Assembly (NCBI RefSeq): GCF_900236475.1
Contig: NZ_LT963352.1
Location: 2,108,001-2,172,000, forward strand
Direction of reading: 5' to 3'
Length of the DNA stretch: 64,000 bases
Origin: Streptomyces chartreusis NRRL 3882
Lineage (GTDB): Bacteria > Actinomycetota > Actinomycetes > Streptomycetales > Streptomycetaceae
Shown here: positions 17,902-27,459 of the stretch, one piece after another
Position numbering within the stretch: the stretch's first letter is position 1
Layout of the letters: each line of letters begins with the position of its first letter
The notes under the pieces: generated by a model
Database searches by the model: none
Told to the model about the DNA's origin: nothing
What the model saw: the letters and a program-made list of their open reading frames with translations, nothing else
Made by a program: the position numbers and the translations under genes

Positions 17902-18825
17902 TTATTTCAGCGCCCCCGCCGTCAGGCCCTGGACCACCTGCCGCTGGAAGACGATGTACGCGGCGAGCACCGGCAGCATCGCCATCACCAGGCCGGCGAA
18001 GAGACCCGACCAGTCGCCCTTGTAGCCCTGGCTGACCGCCAACTGCACGAGGCCCTGGGTGAGGACGCGCTTGTCGGGGTCGGTGTTCAGGACCGTGGGG
18101 AGCATGTACTGGTTCCACTGGCCCAGGAAGTTGAAGATCCCGACGCTGACCAGGCCCGGCTTGGCCATGGGCAGCATGATCTGGAAGAACGTACGGCTGT
18201 GCGAGGCGCCGTCGACGAAGGCCGCCTCCGCCACCGACGTCGGCAGGGTCCGGAAGAACGCCGTCAGGAAGAACACCGTGAACGGCAGCGAGTAGGCGAT
18301 GTAGACCAGGATCAGCCCGTGGATGGTGTTCAGCAGGCCCATGTTGTTCACGACGTAGAACAGCGGGACCAGCGCCAGCATGATCGGGAAGCTCATGCCG
18401 CCGATGAACAGGTAGTAGATGAAGCGGTTGCCCGGGAAGTCGAAGCGGGCCAGGACGTACGCCGCCATCGAGCCGAGGACCAGCGTGCCGATGAGCGAAC
18501 CACCCACCACCAGGACGGTGTTGAGGAAGTAGTCGCTCATGTTGGCCTCGGTCCACGCCCGCGACCAGTTGTCGAAGTGCAGCGTGTCCGGCAGCGACCA
18601 GGGGGAGCTGAAGATGGACCGGTCGTCCTTGAAGGACGTCATCACCGCCCACAGCAGCGGCATGACCACCATGACCGCCCAGATGACGAGGATGCCGTGG
18701 GAGAAGGCGTTGAGGACCGTGCCTTCCTTCTTCTCCTTCGGGGGCGGTCCCGGCGGGATGTCCGTCTTGGTGACGGGTGCACCGGACTCGGCCGGCACGG
18801 GCGCGGGGGTCTGTGTCGTCTTCAT
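17902..18825 (-). CDS. ngcG: N-acetylglucosamine/chitobiose ABC permease NgcG
   Basis: ATG at 18825 shares one base with the ngcF stop (TGATG), so the two are coupled. The 307-residue protein has a hydrophilic Pro/Lys-rich N-terminus of about 40 residues, six membrane segments and the EAA loop EAAFVDGASHSRTFFQIMLP that docks on the ATPase. It is the second CUT1 permease. No ATPase gene is present; CUT1 systems of Streptomyces commonly use the shared ATPase MsiK encoded elsewhere. Substrate call rests on NgcE and the position next to rok7B7. Confidence 0.85.
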   Translation of the reverse strand: MKTTQTPAPVPAESGAPVTKTDIPPGPPPKEKKEGTVLNAFSHGILVIWAVMVVMPLLWAVMTSFKDDRSIFSSPWSLPDTLHFDNWSRAWTEANMSDYFLNTVLVVGGSLIGTLVLGSMAAYVLARFDFPGNRFIYYLFIGGMSFPIMLALVPLFYVVNNMGLLNTIHGLILVYIAYSLPFTVFFLTAFFRTLPTSVAEAAFVDGASHSRTFFQIMLPMAKPGLVSVGIFNFLGQWNQYMLPTVLNTDPDKRVLTQGLVQLAVSQGYKGDWSGLFAGLVMAMLPVLAAYIVFQRQVVQGLTAGALK

Positions 18826-19751
18826 CAGTACTCCAGCCGCTCGCGACGGCCCAGCCGCATCACCACGGCGGCGAAGGCCAGCGTGACGACGAGCAGGGCG
18901 ACACCGATGGTGGTGGCGTAGGCGGCCTGCCCGTCGCGGAACGCCTTCTGGTACACGTACAGGACCATGACGGTGGTCGAGTAGTCGGGACCGCCCGGCC
19001 CGGTCGTCATGATCTGGACGACCGCGAACGACTCGGCGCCCAGGGCGAGGATGCCCATGTACACCCAGCCCGACTGCACGGTGTCCCAGAGCAGGGGCAG
19101 GGTGATGCGGAAGAACGTCGTGGCCCGGCCCGCCCCGTCCAGCAGCGCGGCCTCGTACATCTCCGCCGGGATGGAGGCCATGCCGGCGGAGAAGAGGACC
19201 ACGAAGAAGCCGACCGTGGACCACACGAGCACCGCCATCACGGCCCACAGCGCGAGGTCGGGGTCGCCGAGCCAGAGCGGCTGGACGCCGTCCAGCCCGA
19301 TACCGCGCAGGACCGAGTTGATCGCGCCGCTGTCCGGGTTGTACGCGAACGCGAACAGCAGCGCGACGATGGCGATGGACAGCACCTGTGGGAAGAAGTA
19401 GACGATCTTGTAGAAGGAGGAGCCCCGGACGCCGGAGATGGCCGGGCCGTTCTTCCTCTTTCTGCCACCGACATTGATCATGAAGGCGAAGAACAGCGCC
19501 AGGCTGATCGTCACGACCGGCAGCAGGAGCGCGAACAGCAGGCTGTGCTGCAACGACTTCCAGAAGATCTCGTCGTCGAGCATCCGCCTGTAGTTGTCGA
19601 AACCGACCATCTTGAATTCGGGACTCAGGCCGGTCCAGTCCGTGAACGAGTAGTAGATGGACTGGATGAACGGCCAGATCACGAAGAGCGCGTACAGTCC
19701 CAGGGGCAGCGCGAGGAAGCCCACGATGAACCGGTACTTGCCGTGCTGCAT
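18825..19751 (-). CDS. ngcF: N-acetylglucosamine/chitobiose ABC permease NgcF
   Basis: ATG at 19751 has GGAG 5 bases upstream; a GTG two codons earlier would overlap that site. The 308-residue protein has six membrane segments and the EAA motif EAALLDGAGRATTFFRITLP. It is the first CUT1 permease of the NgcEFG importer and lies 42 bases after ngcE. The large loop between segments 2 and 3 (GGRKRKNGPAISG) is a little longer than usual. Confidence 0.85.
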   Translation of the reverse strand: MQHGKYRFIVGFLALPLGLYALFVIWPFIQSIYYSFTDWTGLSPEFKMVGFDNYRRMLDDEIFWKSLQHSLLFALLLPVVTISLALFFAFMINVGGRKRKNGPAISGVRGSSFYKIVYFFPQVLSIAIVALLFAFAYNPDSGAINSVLRGIGLDGVQPLWLGDPDLALWAVMAVLVWSTVGFFVVLFSAGMASIPAEMYEAALLDGAGRATTFFRITLPLLWDTVQSGWVYMGILALGAESFAVVQIMTTGPGGPDYSTTVMVLYVYQKAFRDGQAAYATTIGVALLVVTLAFAAVVMRLGRRERLEY

Positions 19752-19793
19752 CGCCACTCCGGTGCCGTTGCGGAAAAAAGAGTTCCGGTGCCG

Positions 19794-21248
19794 TTACTGG
19801 TGCTTGTAGTGCTTGATCGAGCTGTCCTTGGCGGCCTCGTCGGCGTAGCCCTGGATCTTCTTGACGGCCTCGGCCGGAGTGAGACGGCCGGCCATCATCT
19901 CCCCCAGGCCGGACACGCCGATCTTCTCCTTCTGCAACTGCACGTACCAGTCCTGCATACGGGGATTCACCACGTTATCCCCGGCCTTGTCCAGGGCCGC
20001 GACGCCCGACTTCAGACCCGGGGTGAGGGCGATGCCGTCGGTTCCGCCGTTGTACGCGGTCAATGACTTCACCTTGCTGGTGAAGTTCTTCGAGGACGCC
20101 TCGCTGAGCATGATGCGCAGTTGCTCCATGCCGCCTTCGGCGTTCTTCGCCTTGGACGGGACGATGAAGGGCTCGCCGCCGGAGGCCCAGATGGTGCCGA
20201 ACGGCATCTTGTCGGAGGAGTCGAGGCCGGTGGGCGCGGAGACGGCCAGGTCGAAGTCCTTCGGGATGACCTTGGCAGACTCGTTCTCCACCCAGGAGCC
20301 GTTGGGGATGAACAGCGCCTTGCCCTCGGCCCAGGCGGTCTGCGACTGGATGTGGTCCAGGCCCGGGGTGCCCTTGAGGATGTAGCCCTTCTTGTAGAGC
20401 TCGTAGTACGCGTCGAAGCAGGCTTTGACGGCCGGGTGCTTCCAGGCGTTCGGCTCCAGGTTGTCGATGGCGTCGAGGACCTCGCGGCCGCCGACCTTGC
20501 CGATCATCGGGTAGAGCGAGAAGGGGAGGTAGTACGGGTACTTGCCCGCGTACGTCCAGCCCGCCATGCCCTTCTTCTTGGCCTTCTCGCAGACCGCGAG
20601 CATCTGGTCCCAGGTCTCGGGGTACTGCTCGTCGAGCGAGTCCAGGGCCTTCTGCGAGTACCAGACGCCGTAGACGGTGTAGGCGTAGTAGAGGATCCAG
20701 ACCTTCTCGCCGTCGAACTGGCCCATCTCGACGATGCCGGGGCGCAGCGTGTCGCGGACCTTCTTGCCCGGGTCGTCGTAGGAGGGCGCGTCCAGCAGCG
20801 GGGTGAGGTCGGTGAGCTGGTTCTTGCCGACCAGGACGCCCATGTCCATCTGCTCGGCGCCGGAGTTGTCGATGAGGTCCGGCGGGGTGCCCTGGTTGAA
20901 GCGGGGCTGGAGGGTGGACTGGATCTTCTGGGTGGCGGAGAACTTCACCTTCACCTTGGGGAAGTTCTTCTCGTAGATCTTCACGGCGTCCTCGGCGTAC
21001 TCCTTGCCGAAACCGCCGTCGAACAGGACGAATTCCATGCCCGCGGTGTCGTTGACGCCGAGCGGGTTCTTCGCGGTCTTCTTGCCGGCCTTGGCCTTGT
21101 CCCCGCTGTCGTCGCCGCCGCTGCTGGCGCAGGCCGACAGGAAGCTCATCGTGGGAACGGAGATCAGCCCGAGCGCGGCGGACCTTTTGATCAGATCACG
21201 GCGGCCGACACCCTCGGTGCCGTGGTTCTCGGCGGAAGTGGATCCCAT
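19794..21248 (-). CDS. ngcE: N-acetylglucosamine/chitobiose-binding lipoprotein NgcE
   Basis: ATG at 21248 is chosen (AGGA 7 bases upstream); a TTG two codons earlier is possible. The 484-residue precursor combines a twin-arginine motif (GRRDLIK) with a lipobox (LSAC), so it is likely a Tat-exported lipoprotein. The rest is a CUT1 solute-binding protein: NSGAEQMDMGVL, WILYYAYTVYGVWYSQKAL and GTIWASGGEPFIVPSKAKN resemble NgcE of S. coelicolor and S. olivaceoviridis, which bind GlcNAc and chitobiose. The gene starts a three-gene operon with ngcF and ngcG and is divergent from the GH92 gene. Confidence 0.88.
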   Translation of the reverse strand: MGSTSAENHGTEGVGRRDLIKRSAALGLISVPTMSFLSACASSGGDDSGDKAKAGKKTAKNPLGVNDTAGMEFVLFDGGFGKEYAEDAVKIYEKNFPKVKVKFSATQKIQSTLQPRFNQGTPPDLIDNSGAEQMDMGVLVGKNQLTDLTPLLDAPSYDDPGKKVRDTLRPGIVEMGQFDGEKVWILYYAYTVYGVWYSQKALDSLDEQYPETWDQMLAVCEKAKKKGMAGWTYAGKYPYYLPFSLYPMIGKVGGREVLDAIDNLEPNAWKHPAVKACFDAYYELYKKGYILKGTPGLDHIQSQTAWAEGKALFIPNGSWVENESAKVIPKDFDLAVSAPTGLDSSDKMPFGTIWASGGEPFIVPSKAKNAEGGMEQLRIMLSEASSKNFTSKVKSLTAYNGGTDGIALTPGLKSGVAALDKAGDNVVNPRMQDWYVQLQKEKIGVSGLGEMMAGRLTPAEAVKKIQGYADEAAKDSSIKHYKHQ

Positions 21249-21336
21249 GCTCAAGTCCTCGCCTTCTCCAGGACTCAGGCGGTGAACCGGATCCTCCCCG
21301 GCACCGCGATCGGGTCAAGCTGGGTCGTGCAGGAAA

Positions 21337-21385
21337 GTGCGGGTGGTGACGTGCGGGTGGTGACGTGCGGGTCCTGACGTGCGGA
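21337..21385. repeat. 3.5 tandem copies of a 14-bp repeat
   Basis: The unit GTGCGGGTGGTGAC occurs at 21337-21350 and 21351-21364, with a variant (GTGCGGGTCCTGAC) at 21365-21378 and a half copy to 21385. It lies about 90-140 bases upstream of ngcE. Confidence 0.85.
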
Positions 21386-21401
21386 TCGCGTGAAGCGTCC
21401 G

Positions 21402-21417
21402 ACAGGTATAGTCCACT
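21402..21417. promoter_or_regulatory. DasR-responsive-element-like site upstream of ngcE
   Basis: ACAGGTATAGTCCACT agrees at 13 of 16 positions with the dre consensus ACTGGTCTAGACCACT. DasR is the GntR repressor of GlcNAc and chitin genes, which suits ngcEFG. The match is imperfect. Confidence 0.5.
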
Positions 21418-21606
21418 TCCCGTCGGCGGATCAAGATCGAACACAAGGTTGGCCGTGGGTTTATCCGAGTTGAGACCTCACGGAAAGCCGAGCGCTCTGT
21501 CTGTTCCTCGGCGGAAATATCCCGGTCATCACCCCCGGATGCCGCAACCAACACCCTTGACACTCCTTGACACTTGGGCACCTACTGGTCCTTGCGCACC
21601 GAAGTT

Positions 21607-21618
21607 GACAACGTTGTC
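21607..21618. promoter_or_regulatory. LacI/GalR-type operator-like palindrome upstream of GH92 gene
   Basis: GACAACGTTGTC is a perfect 12-bp palindrome with the central CG typical of LacI-family operators. It lies 26 bases before the GH92 start, where it could block transcription or elongation. No LacI-family gene is in the window. Confidence 0.55.
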
Positions 21619-21643
21619 CACTGCGCAGGGAGGGTACCCGTTG

Positions 21644-24600
21644 ATGCAACGGAAAGCTCGGCACAGATGGGGTGCGGCGGTCGTGTCGGCGACCGCCTTC
21701 GCTGTGACCCTGGGGTCCCAGGGCGTTGCGGTCGCACTGCCCGAAGCCCCCGAGAAGGCCGACCGGAGGTTCGCGTCCTCCTTCGAGGCGGACGACCCGG
21801 TTCCGGACTGGCTGAACAGCGTCGACACGGACCCGGACGGCGGCAAACGCGCCTCGGGGGTCGACGGCGGCTACAGCAGCGGCATACCGGGCAGTGTGAC
21901 CGACCACGTCACCGATGTCCGGGCGAGCGCCGAGAACACGGGCGGCGGCGAGGTGAAGGAGAACCTCGCCGACGGCGAGCCGAGCACCAAGTGGCTCACT
22001 TTCGAGCCCACCGGCTGGGTGGAGTTCGACCTGGACGAGCCGGTCAAACTGGCGCGATACGCACTGACGTCGGCCAACGACCACGACGAGCGCGACCCGA
22101 AGGACTGGACTCTGAAGGGCTCCGCCGACGGCAAGGACTGGAAGACGCTCGACACCCGCTCCGGGGAGTCCTTCTCCGAACGGTTCCGGACCAAGACGTA
22201 CGACGTGGCGGAACCGGCCGAGTACCAGCACTTCCGGCTCGACGTCACCGGCAACAACGGCGGCGACCTCCTCCAGCTCGCCGACGTGCAGTTCTCCACG
22301 GGCGGCAGCGACGGGCCCGTCCCGAAGGACATGCTCTCCCTCGTCGACCGAGGCCCGAGCGGCTCCCCCACCGCCAAGGCGGGCGCCGGATTCACCGGAA
22401 AGCGCGCCCTGCGTTACGCCGGTCGGCACACCGCCGACGGGCGGGCGTACTCGTACAACAAGGTCTTCGACGTGAACGTGGCCGTCGGCCGGAACACGCG
22501 GCTGGCCTATCGCGTCTTCCCGTCGATGGCGGACGGCGACCTCGACTACGACGCGACGCACGTCTCCGTCGACCTCGCCTTCACCGACGGCACCCATCTG
22601 AGCGACCTGGGGGCGACGGACCAGCACGGCTTCCCGCTGACCCCGCGGGGGCAGGGCGCGGCGAAGGTCCTCTACGTCAACCAGTGGAACGACGTGGCCG
22701 CGCGCATCGGGTCGGTGGCGGCCGGCAAGACCGTGGACCGGATCCTGGTGGCGTACGACTCGCCGAAGGGTCCGGCGAGGTTCCGGGGCTGGCTGGACGA
22801 CGTGACCATCGAGTCCGTCGTTCCCGAGCGGCCGAAGGCGCATCTGTCCGACTACGCGGTGACGACGCGCGGCACCAACTCCAGCGGCGGCTTCTCGCGG
22901 GGCAACAACTTCCCGGCGACGGCGGTGCCGCACGGCTTCAACTTCTGGACGCCGGTGACCAACTCGGGCTCGCTGAGCTGGCTGTACGACTACGCACGCG
23001 CGAACAACGCGGACAACCTGCCGACGATCCAGGCGTTCAGCGCGAGCCACGAGCCGAGTCCCTGGATGGGTGACCGGCAGACCTTCCAGGTGATGCCGTC
23101 AGCCGCCCCGGGCATCCCGGACACCGGCCGTGAGGCGCGGGAGCTGGCCTTCCGGCACGAGAACGAGACCGCACGGCCGTACTACTACGGGGTGCGGTTC
23201 GAGAACGGGCTGACGGCCGAGATGGCGCCGACCGACCACGCGGCGGCGCTGCGCTTCACCTACCCCGGCGACGACGCGAGCGTCCTCTTCGACAACGTCA
23301 CCGACCAGGCGGGCCTGACCCTCGACCGGGAGAACGGGATCGTCACCGGCTACTCGGACGTGAAGTCCGGGCTGTCGACGGGCGCGACCCGGCTGTTCGT
23401 CTACGGCGAGTTCGACAAGCCGGTCACCGAGGGCTCCTCGTCCGGTGTGAAGGGCTACCTCCGCTTCGAGGCCGACGACCGGACCGTCACCCTGCGCCTG
23501 GCGACCTCGCTCATCAGCATCGACCAGGCCAAGGACAACCTCCGCCAGGAGATCCCGGACGGCACCTCCTTCGAGGCGGTGAAGCGCGGCGCCCGGCGGC
23601 AGTGGGACCGGCTGCTCGGCAAGGTGGAGGTCGAGGGCGCGACCCCGGACCAGCTGACGACGCTGTACTCCAGCCTGTACCGGCTGTACCTGTACCCGAA
23701 CTCCGGTTTCGAGAAGGTCGGCGGTACGTACCGGTACGCCTCGCCCTTCTCCCCCATGCCGAACCCGGACACCCCGACGCACACCGGCGCGAAGATCGTC
23801 GACGGCAAGGTGTACGTCAACAACGGCTTCTGGGACACCTACCGGACGACGTGGCCGGCGTACTCGTTCCTCACGCCCAGCAGGGCGGGTGAGCTGGTCG
23901 ACGGGTTCGTGCAGCAGTACAAGGACGGCGGCTGGACCTCCCGCTGGTCCTCCCCCGGCTACGCCGACCTCATGACGGGCACGTCCTCGGACGTGGCCTT
24001 CGCGGACGCGTACGTCAAGGGCGTCGACTTCGACGCGAAGGCGGCGTACGAAGCGGCCGTGAAGAACGCGACGGTCGTGCCCCCGAACTCGGGCGTCGGC
24101 CGCAAGGGCATGGCCACCTCCCCCTTCCTCGGCTACACGAGCACCGAGACCCACGAGGGCCTGTCCTGGGCGCTGGAGGGCTACCTCAACGACTACGGCA
24201 TCTCCCGCATGGGCCACAAGCTCTACGAGGAGACCGGCGAGCGGCGCTACATGGACGAGTCCGAGTACTTCCTGAACCGCGCCCGCGACTATGTGCACCT
24301 CTTCGACCCGAAGGCCGGCTTCTTCCAGGGCCGCGACGCCGAGGGCGACTGGCGGGTCGAGTCCTCGGCGTACGACCCGCGCGTGTGGGGCCACGACTAC
24401 ACCGAGACCAATGGGTGGGGGTACGCCTTCACCGCCCCGCAGGACAGCCGGGGTCTGGCCAACCTGTACGGCGGCCGCAAGGGCCTCGCCGGCAAGCTCG
24501 ACGCGTACTTCTCCACGCCTGAGACGGCCTCCCCCGAGTTCGTCGGCTCGTACGGCGGTGTCATCCACGAGATGACCGAGGCGCGGGACGTGCGGATGGG

Positions 24601-25441
24601 CATGTACGGGCACTCCAACCAGGTCGCCCACCACGCCGTCTACATGTACGACGCGGCCGGGCAGCCCTGGAAGGCACAGGAGAAGGTCCGCGAGGTGCTG
24701 TCCCGGCTGTACACCGGCAGCGAGATCGGCCAGGGGTACCACGGCGACGAGGACAACGGCGAGCAGTCGGCCTGGTACCTGTTCTCCGCGCTCGGCTTCT
24801 ACCCGCTGGTGATGGGCAGCGGCGAGTACGCGATCGGCTCCCCGCTGTTCAGGAAGGCGACCGTCCATCTGGAGAACGGGCGCGAGCTGGTGGTGAAGGC
24901 GCCGGAGAACAGCGCGCGGAACGTGTACGTGCAGGGGCTGAAGGTCAACGGCCGGACGTGGACGAAGACCTCGCTGCCCCACTCGCTTCTCGCCCGGGGC
25001 GGTGTGCTGGAGTTCGACATGGGCCCACGGCCGTCGTCGTGGGGCACGGGCAGGCACGCGGCGCCGGTGTCGATCACGCGGGACGACGAGGTTCCGGCGC
25101 CCCGCGCGGACGTGCTCGACGGTGCGGGTGCCCTGTTCGACGACACGTCGGCGACGGACGCGGCGGTGACGTCCGTGGACCTGCCGGTCCCCGAGCGCGC
25201 CGAGGCGGTCCAGTACACGCTGACGTCGCCGGCGGACCGGGCGAGGGCACCGGCCGGCTGGACGCTCCAGGGCTCCTCCGACGGCACGGCCTGGCGGACG
25301 CTGGACCGGCGCTCCGGGGAGTCCTTCGCCTGGGACAGACAGACACGCGCGTTCAGCGTGAGGTCACCGGGTACGTACGAGAAGTACCGCCTGGTCCTCG
25401 ACGGCGAGGGCTCGCTGGCGGAGGTCGAACTGCTCGCCTGA
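21644..25441 (+). CDS. Secreted GH92 alpha-mannosidase with two F5/8 type C modules
   Basis: ATG at 21644 follows GGAGGG by about 9 bases; TTG at 21641 is an alternative. The 1265-residue protein has a Sec signal peptide (about 1-35). An F5/8 type C (CBM32-like) module spans about 90-222 and a second one about 1152-1265. Between them is a GH92 catalytic region (about 395-1145): NNGFWDTYRTTWPAYSFL, SYGGVIHEMTEARD, MYGHSNQVAHHAVY and GDEDNGEQSAWYLF with SALGFYPLVMGSGEYAIGSPLF are the family's core motifs. GH92 enzymes are Ca2+-dependent exo-alpha-mannosidases acting on mannan or N-glycans. It appears to be transcribed with the GH67 gene 20 bases downstream. Confidence 0.92.
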   Translation: MQRKARHRWGAAVVSATAFAVTLGSQGVAVALPEAPEKADRRFASSFEADDPVPDWLNSVDTDPDGGKRASGVDGGYSSGIPGSVTDHVTDVRASAENTGGGEVKENLADGEPSTKWLTFEPTGWVEFDLDEPVKLARYALTSANDHDERDPKDWTLKGSADGKDWKTLDTRSGESFSERFRTKTYDVAEPAEYQHFRLDVTGNNGGDLLQLADVQFSTGGSDGPVPKDMLSLVDRGPSGSPTAKAGAGFTGKRALRYAGRHTADGRAYSYNKVFDVNVAVGRNTRLAYRVFPSMADGDLDYDATHVSVDLAFTDGTHLSDLGATDQHGFPLTPRGQGAAKVLYVNQWNDVAARIGSVAAGKTVDRILVAYDSPKGPARFRGWLDDVTIESVVPERPKAHLSDYAVTTRGTNSSGGFSRGNNFPATAVPHGFNFWTPVTNSGSLSWLYDYARANNADNLPTIQAFSASHEPSPWMGDRQTFQVMPSAAPGIPDTGREARELAFRHENETARPYYYGVRFENGLTAEMAPTDHAAALRFTYPGDDASVLFDNVTDQAGLTLDRENGIVTGYSDVKSGLSTGATRLFVYGEFDKPVTEGSSSGVKGYLRFEADDRTVTLRLATSLISIDQAKDNLRQEIPDGTSFEAVKRGARRQWDRLLGKVEVEGATPDQLTTLYSSLYRLYLYPNSGFEKVGGTYRYASPFSPMPNPDTPTHTGAKIVDGKVYVNNGFWDTYRTTWPAYSFLTPSRAGELVDGFVQQYKDGGWTSRWSSPGYADLMTGTSSDVAFADAYVKGVDFDAKAAYEAAVKNATVVPPNSGVGRKGMATSPFLGYTSTETHEGLSWALEGYLNDYGISRMGHKLYEETGERRYMDESEYFLNRARDYVHLFDPKAGFFQGRDAEGDWRVESSAYDPRVWGHDYTETNGWGYAFTAPQDSRGLANLYGGRKGLAGKLDAYFSTPETASPEFVGSYGGVIHEMTEARDVRMGMYGHSNQVAHHAVYMYDAAGQPWKAQEKVREVLSRLYTGSEIGQGYHGDEDNGEQSAWYLFSALGFYPLVMGSGEYAIGSPLFRKATVHLENGRELVVKAPENSARNVYVQGLKVNGRTWTKTSLPHSLLARGGVLEFDMGPRPSSWGTGRHAAPVSITRDDEVPAPRADVLDGAGALFDDTSATDAAVTSVDLPVPERAEAVQYTLTSPADRARAPAGWTLQGSSDGTAWRTLDRRSGESFAWDRQTRAFSVRSPGTYEKYRLVLDGEGSLAEVELLA

Positions 25442-25461
25442 GCAGCCGAGTTGGGGGTTTC

Positions 25462-27447
25462 ATGCCGCTTCCCGTGCCCGCCCTGCCGGAGGGTGTCGAC
25501 CCGGCCTGGCTGCCGCCCGCCGCCTTCCGGGCGGTCGGCGGCCGGCGGACGCTGATCCGTGGATCCGGTCCGCTGGTGGAGACGGTGCACGGGGAGGTGG
25601 CGGAGGCCTGCCGGCGGTTCGGGGGCCGGGTCGTGCGCGAGGCCCGGCCGGACGGTGCCACGTACGACCTGGTCCTCGGCCTCGGTGCCGACGACCTGGG
25701 CGACGAGGGCTTCAGCTGCGCGCGTGCGGACGGCACGACGACCGTCACCGCCTCCGGCGGGCGGGGGCTGCTGTACGGCCTGTTCCACGTCGTGCGCCTC
25801 GGTGAGGCGGCGTTCACCGGTGGGTGGGCGCGGCAGACGCACCGCCCCGCGCTCGACCTGCGGATGCTCGACCACTGGGACAACGTCGCCGTGCACCCGG
25901 TCATGGGCCAGGTGGAGCGCGGGTACGCGGGCGGCTCGCTGTTCTGGGCGGACGGGCGGGCGCGCGGCGACCTGGAGCGGGTGCGGGCGTACGGCAGGCT
26001 GCTCGCGGCGTGCGGGATCAACGCGGTCGCCGTCAACAACGTCAACGTGCACGAGACCGAGGCGCACCTGCTGACCGACCGGATCCACGAAGTGGCCGCG
26101 ATCGCGGATGTGTTGCGGCCCTACGGGGTCGCCACTCATCTTTCCGTGTCCTTCGCCGCGCCGGTGGTGCTAGGCGGGCTGCCCACGGCCGATCCGCTGG
26201 ACGAGGCGGTGCGCGACTGGTGGGGTGAGGCGACACGACGGGTGTACGAGGCGATCCCCGACTTCGGCGGGTACGTCGTGAAGGCCGACTCGGAGGGGCA
26301 GCCGGGCCCGTTCGCCTACGGCCGCAGTCATGCGGAGGGGGCGAACATGCTGGCGGCGGCGCTGGAGCCGTTCGGCGGCACGGTGCACTGGCGGGCGTTC
26401 GTCTACAACCACCGTCAGGACTGGCGGGACCGGACGACGGACCGGGCGCGGGCCGCGTACGACCATTTCGTGCCGCTGGACGGGGAGTTCGCGGCCAATG
26501 CCGTGCTCCAGGTGAAGCACGGACCGATGGACTTCCAGGTGCGGGAGCCGGTCTCGCCGCTGATCGGTGCCATGCCGCGCACTCGGCTCGCGGTGGAGGT
26601 GCAGGCCACGCAGGAGTACACCGGGCAGCAGCGGCATGTGTGCTGGCTGGGGCCGATGTGGAGCGAGGTGCTGCGGTTCCGGCACGAACCGGAGGCGTCC
26701 GTGGGAGAACGGGCGCGCGGCGGGCTGGTCGCCGTGTCCAACGCCGGTGACGATCCGTTCTGGACCGGGCACCCCCTCGCCCAGGCCAACCTGTACACCT
26801 TCGGGCGGCTGGCCTGGCGGCCGGACGCCGACCCGTGCGAGGTGCTCGACGAGTGGATCGGGCTGACCTTCCCGGAAGCCCCGGAACGCTTGTCCGACGG
26901 GTTGCACGCGGCCCTCGACGGCTCGTGGCGGACGTACGAGAAGTACACCGCTCCGCTCGGCGTGGGATGGATGGTGCAGCCGGGCCACCACTACGGGCCG
27001 AGCGTCGACGGCTACGAGTACAGCCCCTGGGGCACCTACCACTTCGCCGACCGGGACGGCATCGGCGTCGACCGCAGTGTGGCGAGCGGGACCGGGTACG
27101 CCGGGCAGTACGCCAAGCCGTGGGCCGAGCTGTACGAGTCGCCGGACACTTGCCCCGACGAACTGCTGCTGTTCTTCCATCACGTGTCGTACGGACACAC
27201 ACTGCACAGCGGCAAGGCGGTGATCCAGCACATCTACGACACGCACTTCGAGGGCGTGGCGGAGGTCGAGGAGGCCCGCCGTGTGTGGGCGGGTCTCGCG
27301 GACCTGGTCGAGCCGGGGCGCCACGCCCGGGTGGCGGAGCGCTACGAGGAGCAGCTCCGCAGCGCCCGCGAGTGGCGCGACCAGATCAACAGCTACTTCT
27401 TCCGCAAGTCGGGGGTGCCGGACGAGCGGGGGCGCCGGATCTACTGA
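25462..27447 (+). CDS. aguA: GH67 alpha-glucuronidase
   Basis: ATG at 25462 gives 661 residues without a signal peptide, so the enzyme is probably cytosolic. Conserved GH67 blocks are RMLDHWDNVAVHP, VNNVNVHETEAHLL, GGYVVKADSEGQPGPFAYGR (catalytic acid Glu near 277), LQVKHGPMDFQVREP (Asp near 356) and VQATQEYTGQQ (Glu near 384); the spacing of the last two agrees with known GH67 enzymes. It removes 4-O-methyl-glucuronic acid from the non-reducing end of aldouronic acids released from glucuronoxylan. Next to it, convergent, is an LplABC-type transporter that could import those aldouronates. Confidence 0.95.
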   Translation: MPLPVPALPEGVDPAWLPPAAFRAVGGRRTLIRGSGPLVETVHGEVAEACRRFGGRVVREARPDGATYDLVLGLGADDLGDEGFSCARADGTTTVTASGGRGLLYGLFHVVRLGEAAFTGGWARQTHRPALDLRMLDHWDNVAVHPVMGQVERGYAGGSLFWADGRARGDLERVRAYGRLLAACGINAVAVNNVNVHETEAHLLTDRIHEVAAIADVLRPYGVATHLSVSFAAPVVLGGLPTADPLDEAVRDWWGEATRRVYEAIPDFGGYVVKADSEGQPGPFAYGRSHAEGANMLAAALEPFGGTVHWRAFVYNHRQDWRDRTTDRARAAYDHFVPLDGEFAANAVLQVKHGPMDFQVREPVSPLIGAMPRTRLAVEVQATQEYTGQQRHVCWLGPMWSEVLRFRHEPEASVGERARGGLVAVSNAGDDPFWTGHPLAQANLYTFGRLAWRPDADPCEVLDEWIGLTFPEAPERLSDGLHAALDGSWRTYEKYTAPLGVGWMVQPGHHYGPSVDGYEYSPWGTYHFADRDGIGVDRSVASGTGYAGQYAKPWAELYESPDTCPDELLLFFHHVSYGHTLHSGKAVIQHIYDTHFEGVAEVEEARRVWAGLADLVEPGRHARVAERYEEQLRSAREWRDQINSYFFRKSGVPDERGRRIY

Positions 27448-27459
27448 GAGATGGCGGCT

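Larger units (their letters stand above)
21249..21643. other. 395-bp divergent control region between ngcE and the GH92 gene
   Basis: No gene is seen. The stretch is less GC-rich than its surroundings and holds 14-bp tandem repeats, a DasR-like site and a LacI-type palindrome (listed separately), plus two close TTGACA sequences around 21555-21572 on the plus strand that could serve as -35 elements for the GH92 gene. Confidence 0.7.

Noticed and set aside
21583..21592. ACTGGTCCTT as a second dre half site
   Set aside because: Only the left half matches the consensus; the right half is absent.
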